Counted from the first letter of the stretch, positions 52,620 to 62,944 are shown. The stretch: DNA of 64,000 nucleotides from Helicobacter anseris (GCF_003364335.1 NZ_NXLX01000002.1:62001-126000), one strand, 5' to 3'. Program-made: numbers and translations. Notes: a model not told the origin generated them from the sequence alone.

Positions 52620-53852
52620 TTAAACTTTTTTGAAAATAACTACTCCATTGGTGCCACCAAATCCAAAGGAGTTGCTCATAATGGCATTGATTTTAGAATT
52701 TCTAGCAATATTTGGGATGTAATCCAAATCACATTCTGGATCTTTTACTTCTTGATTGATAGTAGGAGGTAGAGTATCGCTCTGCATTGCCATAATCGAA
52801 ATTACAGCCTCAAGAGCTCCCGCAGCTCCTAAACAATGTCCTATCTGACCTTTTGTAGAGCTAATAGGTGGTATATCACTACCAAAAACCTTCTTAATTG
52901 CCATTGTCTCAAAAAGATCATTATAGAATGTACTAGTTCCGTGTGCATTGATATAATCAATTTTAATATTAGCCATATTCAAGGCAGCCTTCATAGCTCT
53001 AGCTGCCCCTTCTCCTTCTGGTGCTGGCGTAGTGATATGATTTGCATCTCCACTTTCTCCAAATCCTACTATTTCTGCATAAATCTTTGCACCTCTTGCC
53101 TTTGCACTCTCATATTCTTCTAAAACCAAAGCTCCAGAACCCTCACCCATAACAAATCCATTACGCTCTTTATCAAATGGCCTAGAAGCTTTTTGTGGCT
53201 CATCATTTCTATCACTAAGTGCTTTCATCGCGGCAAAACCACCAATTCCTACAGGACATATAGCTGATTCTGAACCAATTACAAGCATTTTATCTGCACC
53301 ATTTAACATAATTGTTTTTGCTGCTTCTATAATTGCATGAGTTCCAGCTGCGCAAGCTGTTACACTAGCTAAGTTTGGACCCTTTATACCAAATTCTATT
53401 GAAGTAAAACCACCTAGCATATTTACAAGAGCTGACGGAATAAAAAATGGGTTAATTCTTCTAGGACCTCTTTCAAAGCAAGTTACTGAATTTTTTTCAA
53501 TATTGCCCAATCCACCAATCCCAGCAGCACTACTAACACCAAATCTATCAGCAATATCCTCAGCACACTTACCCTCATTATTTATAAGACCACTATCTTC
53601 CATAGCTTCCTTTGAAGCTTTTAGTGCAAGTTGTATAAAACGATCGGCTTTTTTAACCTCTTTTGGATTCATAACTGTATTTGGATCAAAATCCGTGATT
53701 TCTGCCGCAATTTGAACAGGAAAATCACTTACATCAAAACTAGTTATTCTCTTAACTCCACATTTTCCATCAACTATGGACTTAAAAGAATCACTCTTAT
53801 TTAAACCTAGTGAATTTACCATTCCTAAACCAGTTACTACAACACGACGCAC
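52620..53852 (-). CDS. fabF: 3-oxoacyl-ACP synthase II FabF
   Basis: FabF condenses malonyl-ACP with the growing acyl-ACP chain. The catalytic triad is present: Cys in SVTACAAGTHAI, His in INAHGTSTFYND and His in GQIGHCLGAAGALEA. NSFGFGGTNGVVIFKKV is the usual C-terminal glycine-rich loop. The 410-residue length is normal for KAS II. Start is GTG at 53852 with AAGGAG five bases upstream; an ATG two bases before it is out of frame. It lies just after the acpP terminator, so its transcripts come from read-through or an unseen promoter. Confidence 0.96.
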   Translation of the reverse strand: MRRVVVTGLGMVNSLGLNKSDSFKSIVDGKCGVKRITSFDVSDFPVQIAAEITDFDPNTVMNPKEVKKADRFIQLALKASKEAMEDSGLINNEGKCAEDIADRFGVSSAAGIGGLGNIEKNSVTCFERGPRRINPFFIPSALVNMLGGFTSIEFGIKGPNLASVTACAAGTHAIIEAAKTIMLNGADKMLVIGSESAICPVGIGGFAAMKALSDRNDEPQKASRPFDKERNGFVMGEGSGALVLEEYESAKARGAKIYAEIVGFGESGDANHITTPAPEGEGAARAMKAALNMANIKIDYINAHGTSTFYNDLFETMAIKKVFGSDIPPISSTKGQIGHCLGAAGALEAVISIMAMQSDTLPPTINQEVKDPECDLDYIPNIARNSKINAIMSNSFGFGGTNGVVIFKKV

Positions 53853-53896
53853 ATCAACTCCTTTTTAAGAATCTATAAATATTTCTTTAAAAAATC

Positions 53897-53928
53897 AAAA
53901 AAAACAAAAGTGTGCAGTTTCTGCACAC
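53897..53928 (-). terminator. Intrinsic terminator after acpP
   Basis: On the minus strand GTGTGCAG-AAA-CTGCACAC forms an 8-base-pair GC-containing stem, followed by TTTTGTTTTTTTT. It lies between acpP and fabF and would let the very abundant carrier protein be made in excess over FabF, with partial read-through into fabF-accA-mnmA. Confidence 0.88.
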
Positions 53929-53935
53929 CTAGCTC

Positions 53936-54169
53936 TTACTTTTTATTAGCTTCAATGTAAGCTACTACATCACCTACAGTGCTAATTTTTTCTGCTTGAT
54001 CATCAGGGATCTCAATATCAAACTTTTCTTCCAAAGCCATAACAAGCTCAACAACATCAAGAGAATCAGCACCTAAATCTTTTACAAATTCTGCCTCTAA
54101 TTTCACTTGATTTGCATCTACACTCAATTGTTGCACTACCACTTCTTTAACATCATCAAAAATTGCCAT
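53936..54169 (-). CDS. acpP: Acyl carrier protein
   Basis: This 77-residue acidic protein carries fatty acyl chains on a phosphopantetheine arm attached to the Ser of [15 protein letters not shown]. The rest ([35 protein letters not shown]) is standard AcpP. An in-frame ATG further upstream at 54202 adds 11 residues, but the ATG at 54169 has an AGGAG ribosome site six bases upstream and gives the standard N-terminus. It has its own extended -10 promoter (54204-54212) and a strong terminator, so a separate abundant transcript is expected. Confidence 0.97.
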   Translation of the reverse strand: MAIFDDVKEVVVQQLSVDANQVKLEAEFVKDLGADSLDVVELVMALEEKFDIEIPDDQAEKISTVGDVVAYIEANKK

Positions 54170-54203
54170 TTTTTTCTCCTTGGGTATATTTAAAGAATGC
54201 AAA

Positions 54204-54212
54204 ATTCTAGCA
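54204..54212 (-). promoter_or_regulatory. Extended -10 box of acpP
   Basis: The minus strand reads TGCTAGAAT, a TG-extended -10 element 35 bases before the acpP ATG, with T- and A-rich DNA upstream. It predicts a leader of about 28 bases carrying the AAGGAG site. Confidence 0.65.
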
Positions 54213-54270
54213 AAGTTTTTTTAAAATAAACTTAAATTTTACTTAAAAATAAGGAGTTAAGGGGTTTTCC

Positions 54271-54828
54271 TTATTTAAGCTCTATAAAATTTAATAAAAT
54301 CTCTCTTCCATATTCTGAAAGAATAGATTCTGGATGAAACTGCAAGCCAAAAATTGGCAATACACGATGCTCTAATCCCATAATAATACCATCAGAGCTG
54401 ATACAACTTTTTCTTAAATGTGTGGATAAAGATTGCACATGCAGTGAATGATAACGACCGACATTGAATTCCTCTGGTATATGCCTATACAACAAACTTT
54501 CTTTATAACAAACCTTTATTCTAGAAATTTTGCCATGATAGGGTTGGGATAATTTGCCAACTTGAGAATCAAAAAAATACGCAATAATCTGATGCCCTAG
54601 GCAGATACCTAAAATTGGTTTTATGGTATAAAATCTTTTTAAAATTGCCAGAGTGTTTTTCATATCTTTGGGATGTCCATGTCCTGGAGATAATATTATA
54701 TGTGAAGCTTCTTGAAGATAATCCCAATCTACCTTATTGCAATAAAAAGTTTTTATCTCAAAATCTTTTAGATAATGCACAATATTATAAGTAAAAGAAT
54801 CATAATGATCAATCATTGCAATTTTCAC
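54271..54828 (-). CDS. pabA: Glutamine amidotransferase, PabA/TrpG-like
   Basis: The 185-residue class I amidotransferase supplies ammonia from glutamine to the PabB part encoded upstream. The catalytic triad is visible: Cys in ILGICLGHQIIAYF, and His and Glu in LQFHPES. The N-terminus MIDHYDSFTYNIVHYL is typical of PabA/TrpG. The frame is open to 54867, but a GTG at 54828 overlaps the pabB stop as GTGA and has AGAGG seven bases upstream, so it is chosen. PabA and TrpG cannot be told apart by sequence alone; coupling to pabB-pabC points to aminodeoxychorismate and folate synthesis, though dual use in tryptophan synthesis is possible. Confidence 0.88.
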   Translation of the reverse strand: MKIAMIDHYDSFTYNIVHYLKDFEIKTFYCNKVDWDYLQEASHIILSPGHGHPKDMKNTLAILKRFYTIKPILGICLGHQIIAYFFDSQVGKLSQPYHGKISRIKVCYKESLLYRHIPEEFNVGRYHSLHVQSLSTHLRKSCISSDGIIMGLEHRVLPIFGLQFHPESILSEYGREILLNFIELK

Positions 54829-56465
54829 AAAAATACCTCTACCATTCCTCGTATAGAATTTATACAAAATATCTTTTGTGCCTTATAAATATCTTCCTTA
54901 TAGAGAACTTTTTCTTTGAGCTTCCTGCTTTTTAACATTTTTTGTCTCATAACACCATTTAATATCCCCACATTCACAGGTGGCGTAAAAAAGTCATTGT
55001 TAATTTTTAAAACCAAGTTGCTTCTTGCACCTTCTGTTAATTCCCCCTTTTGATTAAAAAATATACAATCAAAAATCTCATTATTTTTGATTTTTTTACG
55101 CGCTTCTTCATACCAAGGTGCATAGGTTGTTTTATGATAAAGAAAATCATTTTGAGAATCCATAGGGGCTGATGCAAGAGTAATTTGAAAATTTGTTATT
55201 TCTGCAATACTTTTATTTTCTTGATAAAGCTCCCCATTCCTATCAACCAAAATCCTCAATATTGCATTATGTGGAATTTTTATCTTACTTAAATCAGGCT
55301 TTTGAAATCCAAAGAATCTTACAGATTGCAAGATTCTTTTTTGATGCAATGAGAAATTGCATATTTTTCCATTCTTAACAAGCATTGTCTCAACAAGTAA
55401 AAAATCATTCTGAGGAAAAATAAATTGAGATTTCAAAATACTTTCTTGATATTCCTCATTTGCCACGCTATCCCAAACTATACCGCTACCAACATTGAGC
55501 AAAAGATTCTTTGCTCTTTTATCGTGATATAGCGTTCTAATTGGAACACTAAAGCACATCTCATCTTGATGCAAAACCCCTATTAAGCCACAATAGACAT
55601 TTCTAGGTTTTTTTTCTAATTTTTGTATGATTTCAATAGTTTTTAACTTCGGTGCCCCTGTTATAGAACCACATGGAAATAAAGCCCTTAAAACATCAAC
55701 AAAAGATACAGAATCTACAGAAGCCTTGATTTCAGAAATCATTTGGTGCAGCGTTGGAAAACTTAAAATCTTAAATAATGCACTAACTCTCACCTCACTT
55801 CCTATTTTACTAAGATCGTTGCGAAGCAAATCTACAATCATCACATTTTCACTTTTATTTTTTTCATCATTTTGCAAAAAATATTTATTTTGCTTATCTA
55901 TGACAGGATCTTTATCTCTCTTAATCGTGCCCTTCATTGGTCTTGCTATGATTTGCCTATCCTTTAGTTCAAAAAACAACTCTGGAGAAAAAGACAAAAT
56001 CGCCTCGTATTGATTCTCTATAAATGCCTTATATACGGTATTTTGATTTTTTAGTATTTGTGAAAAAATATGATGATAGTTACAATGAGTGGATAACTCG
56101 ATAGGATAAGTGTAATTAACTTGATAAGTATCTCCTCTTTTTATAGCACTCTTTATTTTTGCAATATTGTTTTTATATAGTGTGAAATTTTGTTTTTGGA
56201 CAACTTTGGGATAAAAAACATTGTATTCCATATCATTAGGACAAAATGGGGTTCTTTCTGCAAAAAGTTCAAAATACAGCAGAGGTGTTTTAGAGCAATA
56301 TTCTTCATCAATAAAATAATGCCAAGCTTCATATTTTATATACCCCACCAAATAGCCCAAAGATTTTTTCTTATCTATCTGCTCTAAAGCCTCAAAAAAT
56401 TCTTTCTTGTTAAAGGCTACAAAAATTTCAAGGCTTGTAGAATAGACAAAATCCCCAAAAATCAT
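54825..56465 (-). CDS. pabB: Aminodeoxychorismate synthase component I fused to aminodeoxychorismate lyase (PabB-PabC)
   Basis: This is one polypeptide with two folate-pathway enzymes. Residues 1 to about 330 are the chorismate-binding PabB part, with RPMKGTIKRDKDP, VMIVDLLRNDLSKIG and FPCGSITGAPKLKTIEII. Residues from about 345 are a class IV PLP fold (PabC), with the likely PLP Lys in YHKTTYAPWYEEARK, the Glu of GELTEGARSNLVLKI and NGVMRQKML. Together they turn chorismate and ammonia into p-aminobenzoate. The N-terminus is shorter than in E. coli PabB. The ATG at 56465 overlaps the lepA stop (TGATG), and the end overlaps pabA by four bases. Such fusions occur in H. pylori too (HP0293, as I recall). 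Confidence 0.92.
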   Translation of the reverse strand: MIFGDFVYSTSLEIFVAFNKKEFFEALEQIDKKKSLGYLVGYIKYEAWHYFIDEEYCSKTPLLYFELFAERTPFCPNDMEYNVFYPKVVQKQNFTLYKNNIAKIKSAIKRGDTYQVNYTYPIELSTHCNYHHIFSQILKNQNTVYKAFIENQYEAILSFSPELFFELKDRQIIARPMKGTIKRDKDPVIDKQNKYFLQNDEKNKSENVMIVDLLRNDLSKIGSEVRVSALFKILSFPTLHQMISEIKASVDSVSFVDVLRALFPCGSITGAPKLKTIEIIQKLEKKPRNVYCGLIGVLHQDEMCFSVPIRTLYHDKRAKNLLLNVGSGIVWDSVANEEYQESILKSQFIFPQNDFLLVETMLVKNGKICNFSLHQKRILQSVRFFGFQKPDLSKIKIPHNAILRILVDRNGELYQENKSIAEITNFQITLASAPMDSQNDFLYHKTTYAPWYEEARKKIKNNEIFDCIFFNQKGELTEGARSNLVLKINNDFFTPPVNVGILNGVMRQKMLKSRKLKEKVLYKEDIYKAQKIFCINSIRGMVEVFL

Positions 56466-58258
56466 CAATCAATCTTCAAAACTGCCAAGAAAGCTTCTTG
56501 TGGTAATTCTACCTTGCCAATAGCCTTCATACGTTTTTTCCCCTCTTTTTGTTTTTCAAGAAGTTTTCTTTTTCTTGTTATATCCCCACCATAACATTTA
56601 GCAGTAACATTTTTTCCTATAGACTTGATTGTCTCTCTTGCAATGATTTTATTTCCTATACTCGCTTGAATTGCCACTTCAAACAGCTGTCTTGGAACAA
56701 GCTCTTTCATCGATTCTACAAGCGCTTTTCCCTTCTCATAACTCTTGCTTCTATCAACAATAATAGAAAGCGCATCAACAACTTCTCCTGCGACTCTGAC
56801 ATCAAGTTTTACTAAATCCCCTACCCTAGATTCTATAGGCTCATAATCAAAACTTGCATAACCCTTAGTGCAAGATTTTAACTTATCATAAAAATCCATT
56901 ACAATCTCATTGCTAGGAAGCGCATACTCAAGCATCACTCTATTAGGACTTAAATAATCCATCTTTTCTTGTATGCCCCTACGATTGCTAAGTAATGTAA
57001 TAATATTACCAAGATAATCTGTTGGTGTTATAATGGAAGCTCTTACATAAGGTTCTTTAATATTTGCGATTCTTTGTTCAGGAGGTAACTCACTTGGATT
57101 TTGCACCATTACTTTACTTCCATCAGTAAGTTCTACTTCATAAATTACCGTAGGAGCAGTTGCAATTAGCATCAGATTAAATTCCCTCTCCAATCTTTCT
57201 TTCACAACCTCCATGTGCAAAAGCCCTAAAAAACCAACTCTAAAACCAAAACCTAGTGCAATACTAGTTTCTGGCTCAAAACTCAAAGCAGAATCATTTA
57301 ATCGAAGTTTATTAAGCGCATCACGCAATTCTTCAAACTTATCTGTTTCTATTGGATAAAGACCTGCAAAAACAAATGGTTTTGCAGGCATAAAACCTTC
57401 AATAGGCTGTTGTATTGGATTTTTTGCATCTGTGATAGTATCCCCAACTGCCATATCAGTAACACTTTTTAATCCTAGAGACAAAATACCTATTTCTCCA
57501 CATTCAATACTTTGTGTTTTGATTTTTTGCACAGGATGAGGATAATACAATCCCAATACCTCATGTCTTTTGCCTGTACTCATTATCAATACTTCTTGAT
57601 TTAGGCTAATTTTTCCATCAATTACTCTTACTAACGCCAAAGCACCCAAATAATTATCAAACCAAGAGTCATAAATAAGTGCTTTTGTAGGGGCATTTTC
57701 ATCACCACTTGGCGGTGGAACTTGTGTAATAATCCTCTCTATAAGATCCTTGATACCAATACCACTTTTTGCACTTACTTGCAATGCATCTGTACAATCT
57801 ATACCAATACTAGATTCTATCTCTTCAGCAACCCTTAGAGGATCAGCTGCTGGCAAGTCTATTTTATTGATTACAGGAATAATCTCAAGATTATTATCAA
57901 GAGCAATATAAACATTTGCAATTGTTTGAGCCTCAACACCTTGAGATGCATCTACCACCAACAATGCCCCTTCACAACTACTCAAACTTCTGCTAACTTC
58001 ATAGCTAAAATCTACATGCCCAGGCGTATCTATAAGATTTAAAATATATTTTTCTTGATTATAAATATATTCCAATCTCACTGATTGAGCTTTTATGGTA
58101 ATACCTCTTTCTTTTTCAATATCCATTGTATCCATAATCTGACTTACCATTTCCCTATCACTTACCCCGCCACATTCTTGAATCAGCCTATCTGCTAATG
58201 TGGATTTTCCATGATCTATATGTGCGATGATAGAGAAATTTCTGATTTTTTGCATCAT
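56465..58258 (-). CDS. lepA: Elongation factor 4 (LepA), ribosome back-translocating GTPase
   Basis: The 597-residue translational GTPase has G1 [14 protein letters not shown], the switch region [11 protein letters not shown]3 DTPGHVDF, G4 NKIDLP and G5 SAKSG, then EF-G-like domains. The LepA-specific C-terminal domain contains [28 protein letters not shown] and [26 protein letters not shown]. It acts on stalled or mistranslocated ribosomes and is most useful under stress. Start: ATG pair at 58258 and 58255 after AAGGAAAACTCCA. It is the first gene of lepA-pabBC-pabA, whose members overlap by one and four bases. Confidence 0.97.
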   Translation of the reverse strand: MMQKIRNFSIIAHIDHGKSTLADRLIQECGGVSDREMVSQIMDTMDIEKERGITIKAQSVRLEYIYNQEKYILNLIDTPGHVDFSYEVSRSLSSCEGALLVVDASQGVEAQTIANVYIALDNNLEIIPVINKIDLPAADPLRVAEEIESSIGIDCTDALQVSAKSGIGIKDLIERIITQVPPPSGDENAPTKALIYDSWFDNYLGALALVRVIDGKISLNQEVLIMSTGKRHEVLGLYYPHPVQKIKTQSIECGEIGILSLGLKSVTDMAVGDTITDAKNPIQQPIEGFMPAKPFVFAGLYPIETDKFEELRDALNKLRLNDSALSFEPETSIALGFGFRVGFLGLLHMEVVKERLEREFNLMLIATAPTVIYEVELTDGSKVMVQNPSELPPEQRIANIKEPYVRASIITPTDYLGNIITLLSNRRGIQEKMDYLSPNRVMLEYALPSNEIVMDFYDKLKSCTKGYASFDYEPIESRVGDLVKLDVRVAGEVVDALSIIVDRSKSYEKGKALVESMKELVPRQLFEVAIQASIGNKIIARETIKSIGKNVTAKCYGGDITRKRKLLEKQKEGKKRMKAIGKVELPQEAFLAVLKID

Positions 58259-58313
58259 TGGAGTTTTCCTTGGATTTTTTAATCAAAATTGTATCAAAAA
58301 GCTTTCTTGATAT

Positions 58314-61055
58314 TTAAAATTTATAACCTATTTCAAACCAAAATTGTCTTCCCAGCTCATAAATAGGTGTAAAAATACCCGTAAGGTAATTACCATTAGC
58401 CAAAGCAATATTTTTGTTATTTAGCAAATTAAAAATATCGATGTTAAAAAATAAAGTGTTCTTTTTATAAAAATCATATTCAAAACCAAATTTTATGTCC
58501 CAAGTAAAACTTGCAAGTAATCGTGTAGTTTTATATTCTCTCACACTTAATGATGTGTTATTTGGCAAAGTTATATTTACATTGTCCTTATAAGCGTATG
58601 CATAATATCCTCCTCTGTATCTTAAAAAATTATTAATTAAAAAATTCCATTTTTTAAACTTCAAGTTATGTGTGGTATTTAAACGAATAGTATAAGGTCG
58701 GACAAAATTATCAGCTGGCCTTTGACTCCAATAAATAAGTTTATTGTCCCATAAGATCAAATCATCATTTATTTGTCCACTAACTGAGTTAGTAGCATAA
58801 TCATTAAAATTTCTTTTTACATCTGTCCAATCAAACGCAATAAGCAGATGATGCTTCGTTTGATAAAACTCAAGTGGCATTAAATTGCTTAGCATTAGTG
58901 TTATGATATGGATATCTGATTTTCCATCATTTGTGTAAGTATAATAATTTGGAGAATAGCCAGAAATACTAGAAAGATTTATAGAATCACTCCTTATATA
59001 AAGCACCTCATCTCTTCCTTGTCGATAAATATATTTTCCTTCTAGCTTCCAACCAAAAATCTTTTGAGTTATCCCCATAGTATATTCATCAATATATGGA
59101 ATTTTTAATCTTGAAAAAGCCACATTATTAGAATTTTTTTTAAAACAATTTGTAGTAACAATCTCTGAACACTCCACATTGCTTTCTAAAATTTCTTCCC
59201 AGCTAATATCAGGATTATCTCGATAAATATCAGTCCTTAAACCACTAATTCCATCTTTTAGTGCGTATGCAAAAATATTCCTTCCATAATAACGATTGAT
59301 ACCTCCAGTAATTTGCGTAGCAAAATCCTTCCCCTTCTCCCAAGTATTCCAAGGTAACAAATAATTCATACTTATGCGATGAGCAAATGTAGTTTTTTTC
59401 ATATAAGTATCATTTTCAAGTCTTGCCCCTACCCTTAGATTAGCTTCTCCAGCTTTTGCCAAAGGTATCAAAATATCATCTTGCACAAACCAAGATGCAG
59501 TAAGATTGTCTTGGATAATTTTATCTTGGCGATAAAAACTTGCTTGATTAAAATACTGACCATACATCCAGATTCCATCAATAACATTTACACCATCATT
59601 TGCCTCAAAACCTCTTGGATCATAAGCTTTTGCCAAATCACACCAATTAAAATCAGAACATTTTTTTTGTTGCTCTTGTGTCATAAAAGTAGAGGTTTTT
59701 ATTGCGGTGTAAAAATTTTTATTGTAATAGAAATTTGCAAGTTGATAGGATACCTCTAAACCTGTTTGTATTTTATGTTCAGTTGCAAGAAAATAAAATG
59801 GTATAAAATCTTGCGTAATCTTATTTGTAAGAGAATGTTGCAATGAAGTTACAGGAGCATGACCACCCTCTCTTTGCCAAGTCCCCCAATTAGACCAATT
59901 TTTAGAATCTGAGGTTTGCCAATACTTGATATTTTCATAACCTATCGCATATGTAGAATTTTCCAATACCAAATAAGATAAAGTATTTTTTAAAGTTCCT
60001 AGGGTATTTTCCCAAAATATTTTTTGCCCAATCTGATGCCCTCCAGATTGGAATCTATAATAATCATCTTGCGTGCCAACTAAAAAACGAAAATCAAATT
60101 CTGGTGCGTATGTATAAGAAAATTCCAATCGAAACTTTTCATTAACATCATAATAAAGCTTTGAAAATAAATTATAGATTTGTCTATTTTGTGTCTGTTT
60201 TCTTGTAGCAGAATTTTTAGGATCCACAGGTGTGGCCCAATCACTCAAATAATCATCATCAGTGGCTCTAATTGGAATAAAACTTTGAGTTGCAGATAAA
60301 GCCATAATAATTGCTAATTTATCATTAATCTTAGATTGTATATCAGTATAAAAGATATGTTTAAAAAATAGAGGTTGCATAGTTTCTGATGAAGAATTTA
60401 TAAAATCCTGCCAACCTTTTGCACCATTATATATGTGGTATTGCGTAAGAGAAAAACCATCGGTATTCCCTTGAGTAAAACGATAACTCAAAGAAGTAGA
60501 AAATTTCTTTAGAGGTCTTTTTGTTATTGCTTCTATCACCCCGCCATTAAAATTTCCATAGCTTGCATCAATATTGCTATCTTGAATACTAATAGATTCT
60601 AAAAGATTTGTATTGATAGCCAATCCTTGACTTCTGTTTGAAGGCTCTGCCAACCAATTGCCATTTCCCGCAGGATTTAAGTCATTATTAAAACTCATTC
60701 CATCTAGTAAAAATAGATTCTGATAATAAAGCCCTCCAGATATTGAAATATTTGCAGGAGCAATTTCTCCTGAAGTAGTAGATTGCATTTGCTTGCTATC
60801 AAATTGCACATTAGGCAGTATTCTTACAACAGAGGCAATATCTCCATTCCCATTAGAATTACTTTGTATTTGTGAATTGGTAATGATATGAGCACTTTGA
60901 TATTTTTGCTCTACTTTTTGAAAATCTACTAATGTTTGGATTGGTTCAAGAGCGACAGAACGCGTATCTTGTGCAAATTGCATTAAAGTATGAGAAAAAA
61001 ATAGCACTAATATTTTTGGATTTTTAAAAAATGCTATATTCTCTCCTTTTTGCAC
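58314..61055 (-). CDS. Large TonB-dependent outer-membrane receptor (913 aa)
   Basis: It has a signal peptide (PKILVLFFSHTLMQFA), a plug with SVVRILPNVQFDS, NLFLLDGMSFNNDLNP and IDASYGNFNGGVIEAITKRPL, and a long barrel ending GRQFWFEIGYKF. Two Cys pairs lie in predicted outer loops (CSDFNWC and CSEIVTTNC). The size and sequence resemble the large FrpB-like receptors of Helicobacter, some of which take up haem or nickel; the substrate is not evident. The formal start is GTG at 61055 with a weak AAGAAG site. A much better AAGGAG lies 12 bases inside the frame, five bases ahead of an ATA codon at 61037, so the real start is uncertain. No clear Fur or NikR box was recognised upstream. Confidence 0.85.
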   Translation of the reverse strand: MQKGENIAFFKNPKILVLFFSHTLMQFAQDTRSVALEPIQTLVDFQKVEQKYQSAHIITNSQIQSNSNGNGDIASVVRILPNVQFDSKQMQSTTSGEIAPANISISGGLYYQNLFLLDGMSFNNDLNPAGNGNWLAEPSNRSQGLAINTNLLESISIQDSNIDASYGNFNGGVIEAITKRPLKKFSTSLSYRFTQGNTDGFSLTQYHIYNGAKGWQDFINSSSETMQPLFFKHIFYTDIQSKINDKLAIIMALSATQSFIPIRATDDDYLSDWATPVDPKNSATRKQTQNRQIYNLFSKLYYDVNEKFRLEFSYTYAPEFDFRFLVGTQDDYYRFQSGGHQIGQKIFWENTLGTLKNTLSYLVLENSTYAIGYENIKYWQTSDSKNWSNWGTWQREGGHAPVTSLQHSLTNKITQDFIPFYFLATEHKIQTGLEVSYQLANFYYNKNFYTAIKTSTFMTQEQQKKCSDFNWCDLAKAYDPRGFEANDGVNVIDGIWMYGQYFNQASFYRQDKIIQDNLTASWFVQDDILIPLAKAGEANLRVGARLENDTYMKKTTFAHRISMNYLLPWNTWEKGKDFATQITGGINRYYGRNIFAYALKDGISGLRTDIYRDNPDISWEEILESNVECSEIVTTNCFKKNSNNVAFSRLKIPYIDEYTMGITQKIFGWKLEGKYIYRQGRDEVLYIRSDSINLSSISGYSPNYYTYTNDGKSDIHIITLMLSNLMPLEFYQTKHHLLIAFDWTDVKRNFNDYATNSVSGQINDDLILWDNKLIYWSQRPADNFVRPYTIRLNTTHNLKFKKWNFLINNFLRYRGGYYAYAYKDNVNITLPNNTSLSVREYKTTRLLASFTWDIKFGFEYDFYKKNTLFFNIDIFNLLNNKNIALANGNYLTGIFTPIYELGRQFWFEIGYKF

Positions 61056-61211
61056 ATCTAATAACTTCTTAGAAAAATTTGTTTTATTTTACTTAAAAAA
61101 TATTTGATTTTTATACACACCTCTTGAACTTAAATACTATAAAATTCTTGTTTTTGTTGTAAAATCTGCATTTTATTTTATGATAGCGTAGGAAAATTAA
61201 GGGCTAAGATT

Positions 61212-62312
61212 ATGGATTCTTATGAATATGGTGAATTACTTAAAAGCTTAAAAATAAAAATTGAAAATATTCAAAAAATTATCAAACCTGAAGAATTACA
61301 CAAAAGATTGCAAGATATTGCCTTATTAGAGCAAGATGTTAATTTTTGGAATGATGCAAAAAAAGCTGGAGAAATTGGAAAAGAAAAATCACAAATTGAA
61401 AGAATGCTTCAAACTTATGAAGGAGCAAAAAATTCAATTGATGATGCAATGGAGCTTTTTGAGCTTTCACAAAATGATGAAGAAGCACTAGAATTATTAT
61501 TTGCAGAATCAGAAATGCTTGAGAAGTCTATCAAAAGCGTAGAAATTGCTGTAATGCTTAGTGGCGAACATGATAATGCAAATGCAATTGTAACCATTCA
61601 GCCTGGAGCTGGGGGTACTGAAAGCCAAGATTGGGGAAGTATTTTATATCGAATGTATTTAAGATGGTGTGAAAGAAGAGGATATAAAGCTGAAATCTTA
61701 GACTACCAAGATGGAGAAGAAGCAGGCATTAAGGGAGTTGCATTTCTTATTAAAGGTGAGAATGCCTATGGCTATATGAAAACAGAAAATGGGGTGCATC
61801 GTTTAGTTCGCAATAGTCCTTTTGATGCCAATGCAAAAAGACACACAAGCTTTGCAAGTGTTCAAGTAAGTCCAGAGCTTGATGACAATATTGAAATTGA
61901 CATAGAAGAAAAAGACATACGCATTGATACATATCGTGCAAGTGGTGCTGGAGGACAGCATGTAAATAAAACAGAATCTGCAATTCGCATTACACACATC
62001 CCTACAGGAATTGTTGTGCAATGCCAAAATGATCGCTCTCAACACAAAAATAAAGCAACGGCTTTAAAAATGTTGCAATCTAAGCTCTATGAAATTGAAA
62101 GAGAAAAACAAAACAATAGCGTAGGCTCTCAAGAAAAAAGTGAGATAGGTTGGGGACATCAAATACGCAGTTATGTTTTAAGTCCTTATCAACAAGTCAA
62201 AGACAATAGAAGCAATATTGCTTATAGTAATGTAGATTCTATATTAGATGGGGATATTGACAGCATTATTGAAGGTGTTTTAATATCAAAGAATTCAATT
62301 GAAAGGAGTTAG
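61212..62312 (+). CDS. prfB: Peptide chain release factor 2
   Basis: RF2 ends translation at UGA and UAA. The stop-reading tripeptide is SPF in [16 protein letters not shown], and the catalytic GGQ is in [16 protein letters not shown]. Helical domain 1 and the ending region ([19 protein letters not shown]) are complete. At 366 residues the frame is continuous, so the autoregulatory UGA frameshift found in many bacteria is absent. It leads a run with a CheZ-like gene and a U32 peptidase gene, the same order I recall in H. pylori (HP0171-HP0170-HP0169). Confidence 0.96.
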   Translation: MDSYEYGELLKSLKIKIENIQKIIKPEELHKRLQDIALLEQDVNFWNDAKKAGEIGKEKSQIERMLQTYEGAKNSIDDAMELFELSQNDEEALELLFAESEMLEKSIKSVEIAVMLSGEHDNANAIVTIQPGAGGTESQDWGSILYRMYLRWCERRGYKAEILDYQDGEEAGIKGVAFLIKGENAYGYMKTENGVHRLVRNSPFDANAKRHTSFASVQVSPELDDNIEIDIEEKDIRIDTYRASGAGGQHVNKTESAIRITHIPTGIVVQCQNDRSQHKNKATALKMLQSKLYEIEREKQNNSVGSQEKSEIGWGHQIRSYVLSPYQQVKDNRSNIAYSNVDSILDGDIDSIIEGVLISKNSIERS

Positions 62313-62314
62313 CA

Positions 62315-62944
62315 GTGAATCAAGAAGAGCTTGAAGCATTGATGCAATCTCATCAAAATAAATGGGATGAGGAATTACAATCTCAAGAAGCAATGCCTCA
62401 ATTTATCAATAATGAAGAACAACAAAATGATACACATCAAGAGGCTAGAACCCTACAATCAATCATAGAAGATTCTCAAAATGGCATTCAAATAGCTCAA
62501 AATGAACTTGAGGATATGAAAAATAAAAGCAAGGAGATTAATCAAAATATTCAAGAAGTTTTAAACTATGCTATCAGACATCTTGAAGTATTTGAAAAGC
62601 TTGCTCACAAATTTCCAAATATCAAAGTTTTTGACAATTCTTTTCACGAAACTCAAGACATTATAGAAAAAATAATAGCTATTCAAAATAATGCAAAAAA
62701 ATGCTCACAACACTGCATAGAGATTCAAAACACAATTTCTACAGAGCAAAAATATCATGCAAAGATAAATCATATTGTTGATACAACAAGAGCTTTATCT
62801 GATTATCTCAATCATCTTTTTAACCAACCTTTTGAAGAATCAAAACTTCCTATTTTTTCAAAAAAAGAAAATGAAGAGCACGAAGAAATACATTTTAACG
62901 ATGAAATACAAGCAATTATCACATCTTTTGGAGCAAAAAAATGA
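62315..62944 (+). CDS. Putative CheZ-like chemotaxis phosphatase (HP0170-type) by position
   Basis: This 209-residue, mostly helical, charged protein lies between prfB and the U32 peptidase gene, the place of HP0170 in H. pylori. HP0170 was described as a remote CheZ that dephosphorylates CheY. Supporting features are long helices at about 40-90 and 100-175, an acidic flexible stretch (ENEEHEEIHF), and a short final helix NDEIQAIITSFGAKK like the CheY-binding tail of CheZ. I could not find the usual catalytic Asp-x3-Gln with confidence, so function is tentative. The start is GTG at 62315 with AGGAG six bases upstream. The stop overlaps the next gene by four bases. Confidence 0.6.
   Translation: MNQEELEALMQSHQNKWDEELQSQEAMPQFINNEEQQNDTHQEARTLQSIIEDSQNGIQIAQNELEDMKNKSKEINQNIQEVLNYAIRHLEVFEKLAHKFPNIKVFDNSFHETQDIIEKIIAIQNNAKKCSQHCIEIQNTISTEQKYHAKINHIVDTTRALSDYLNHLFNQPFEESKLPIFSKKENEEHEEIHFNDEIQAIITSFGAKK

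Noticed and set aside
61212-62312. Programmed frameshift in prfB
   Set aside because: The frame is continuous through the N-terminal region; no in-frame TGA is present.
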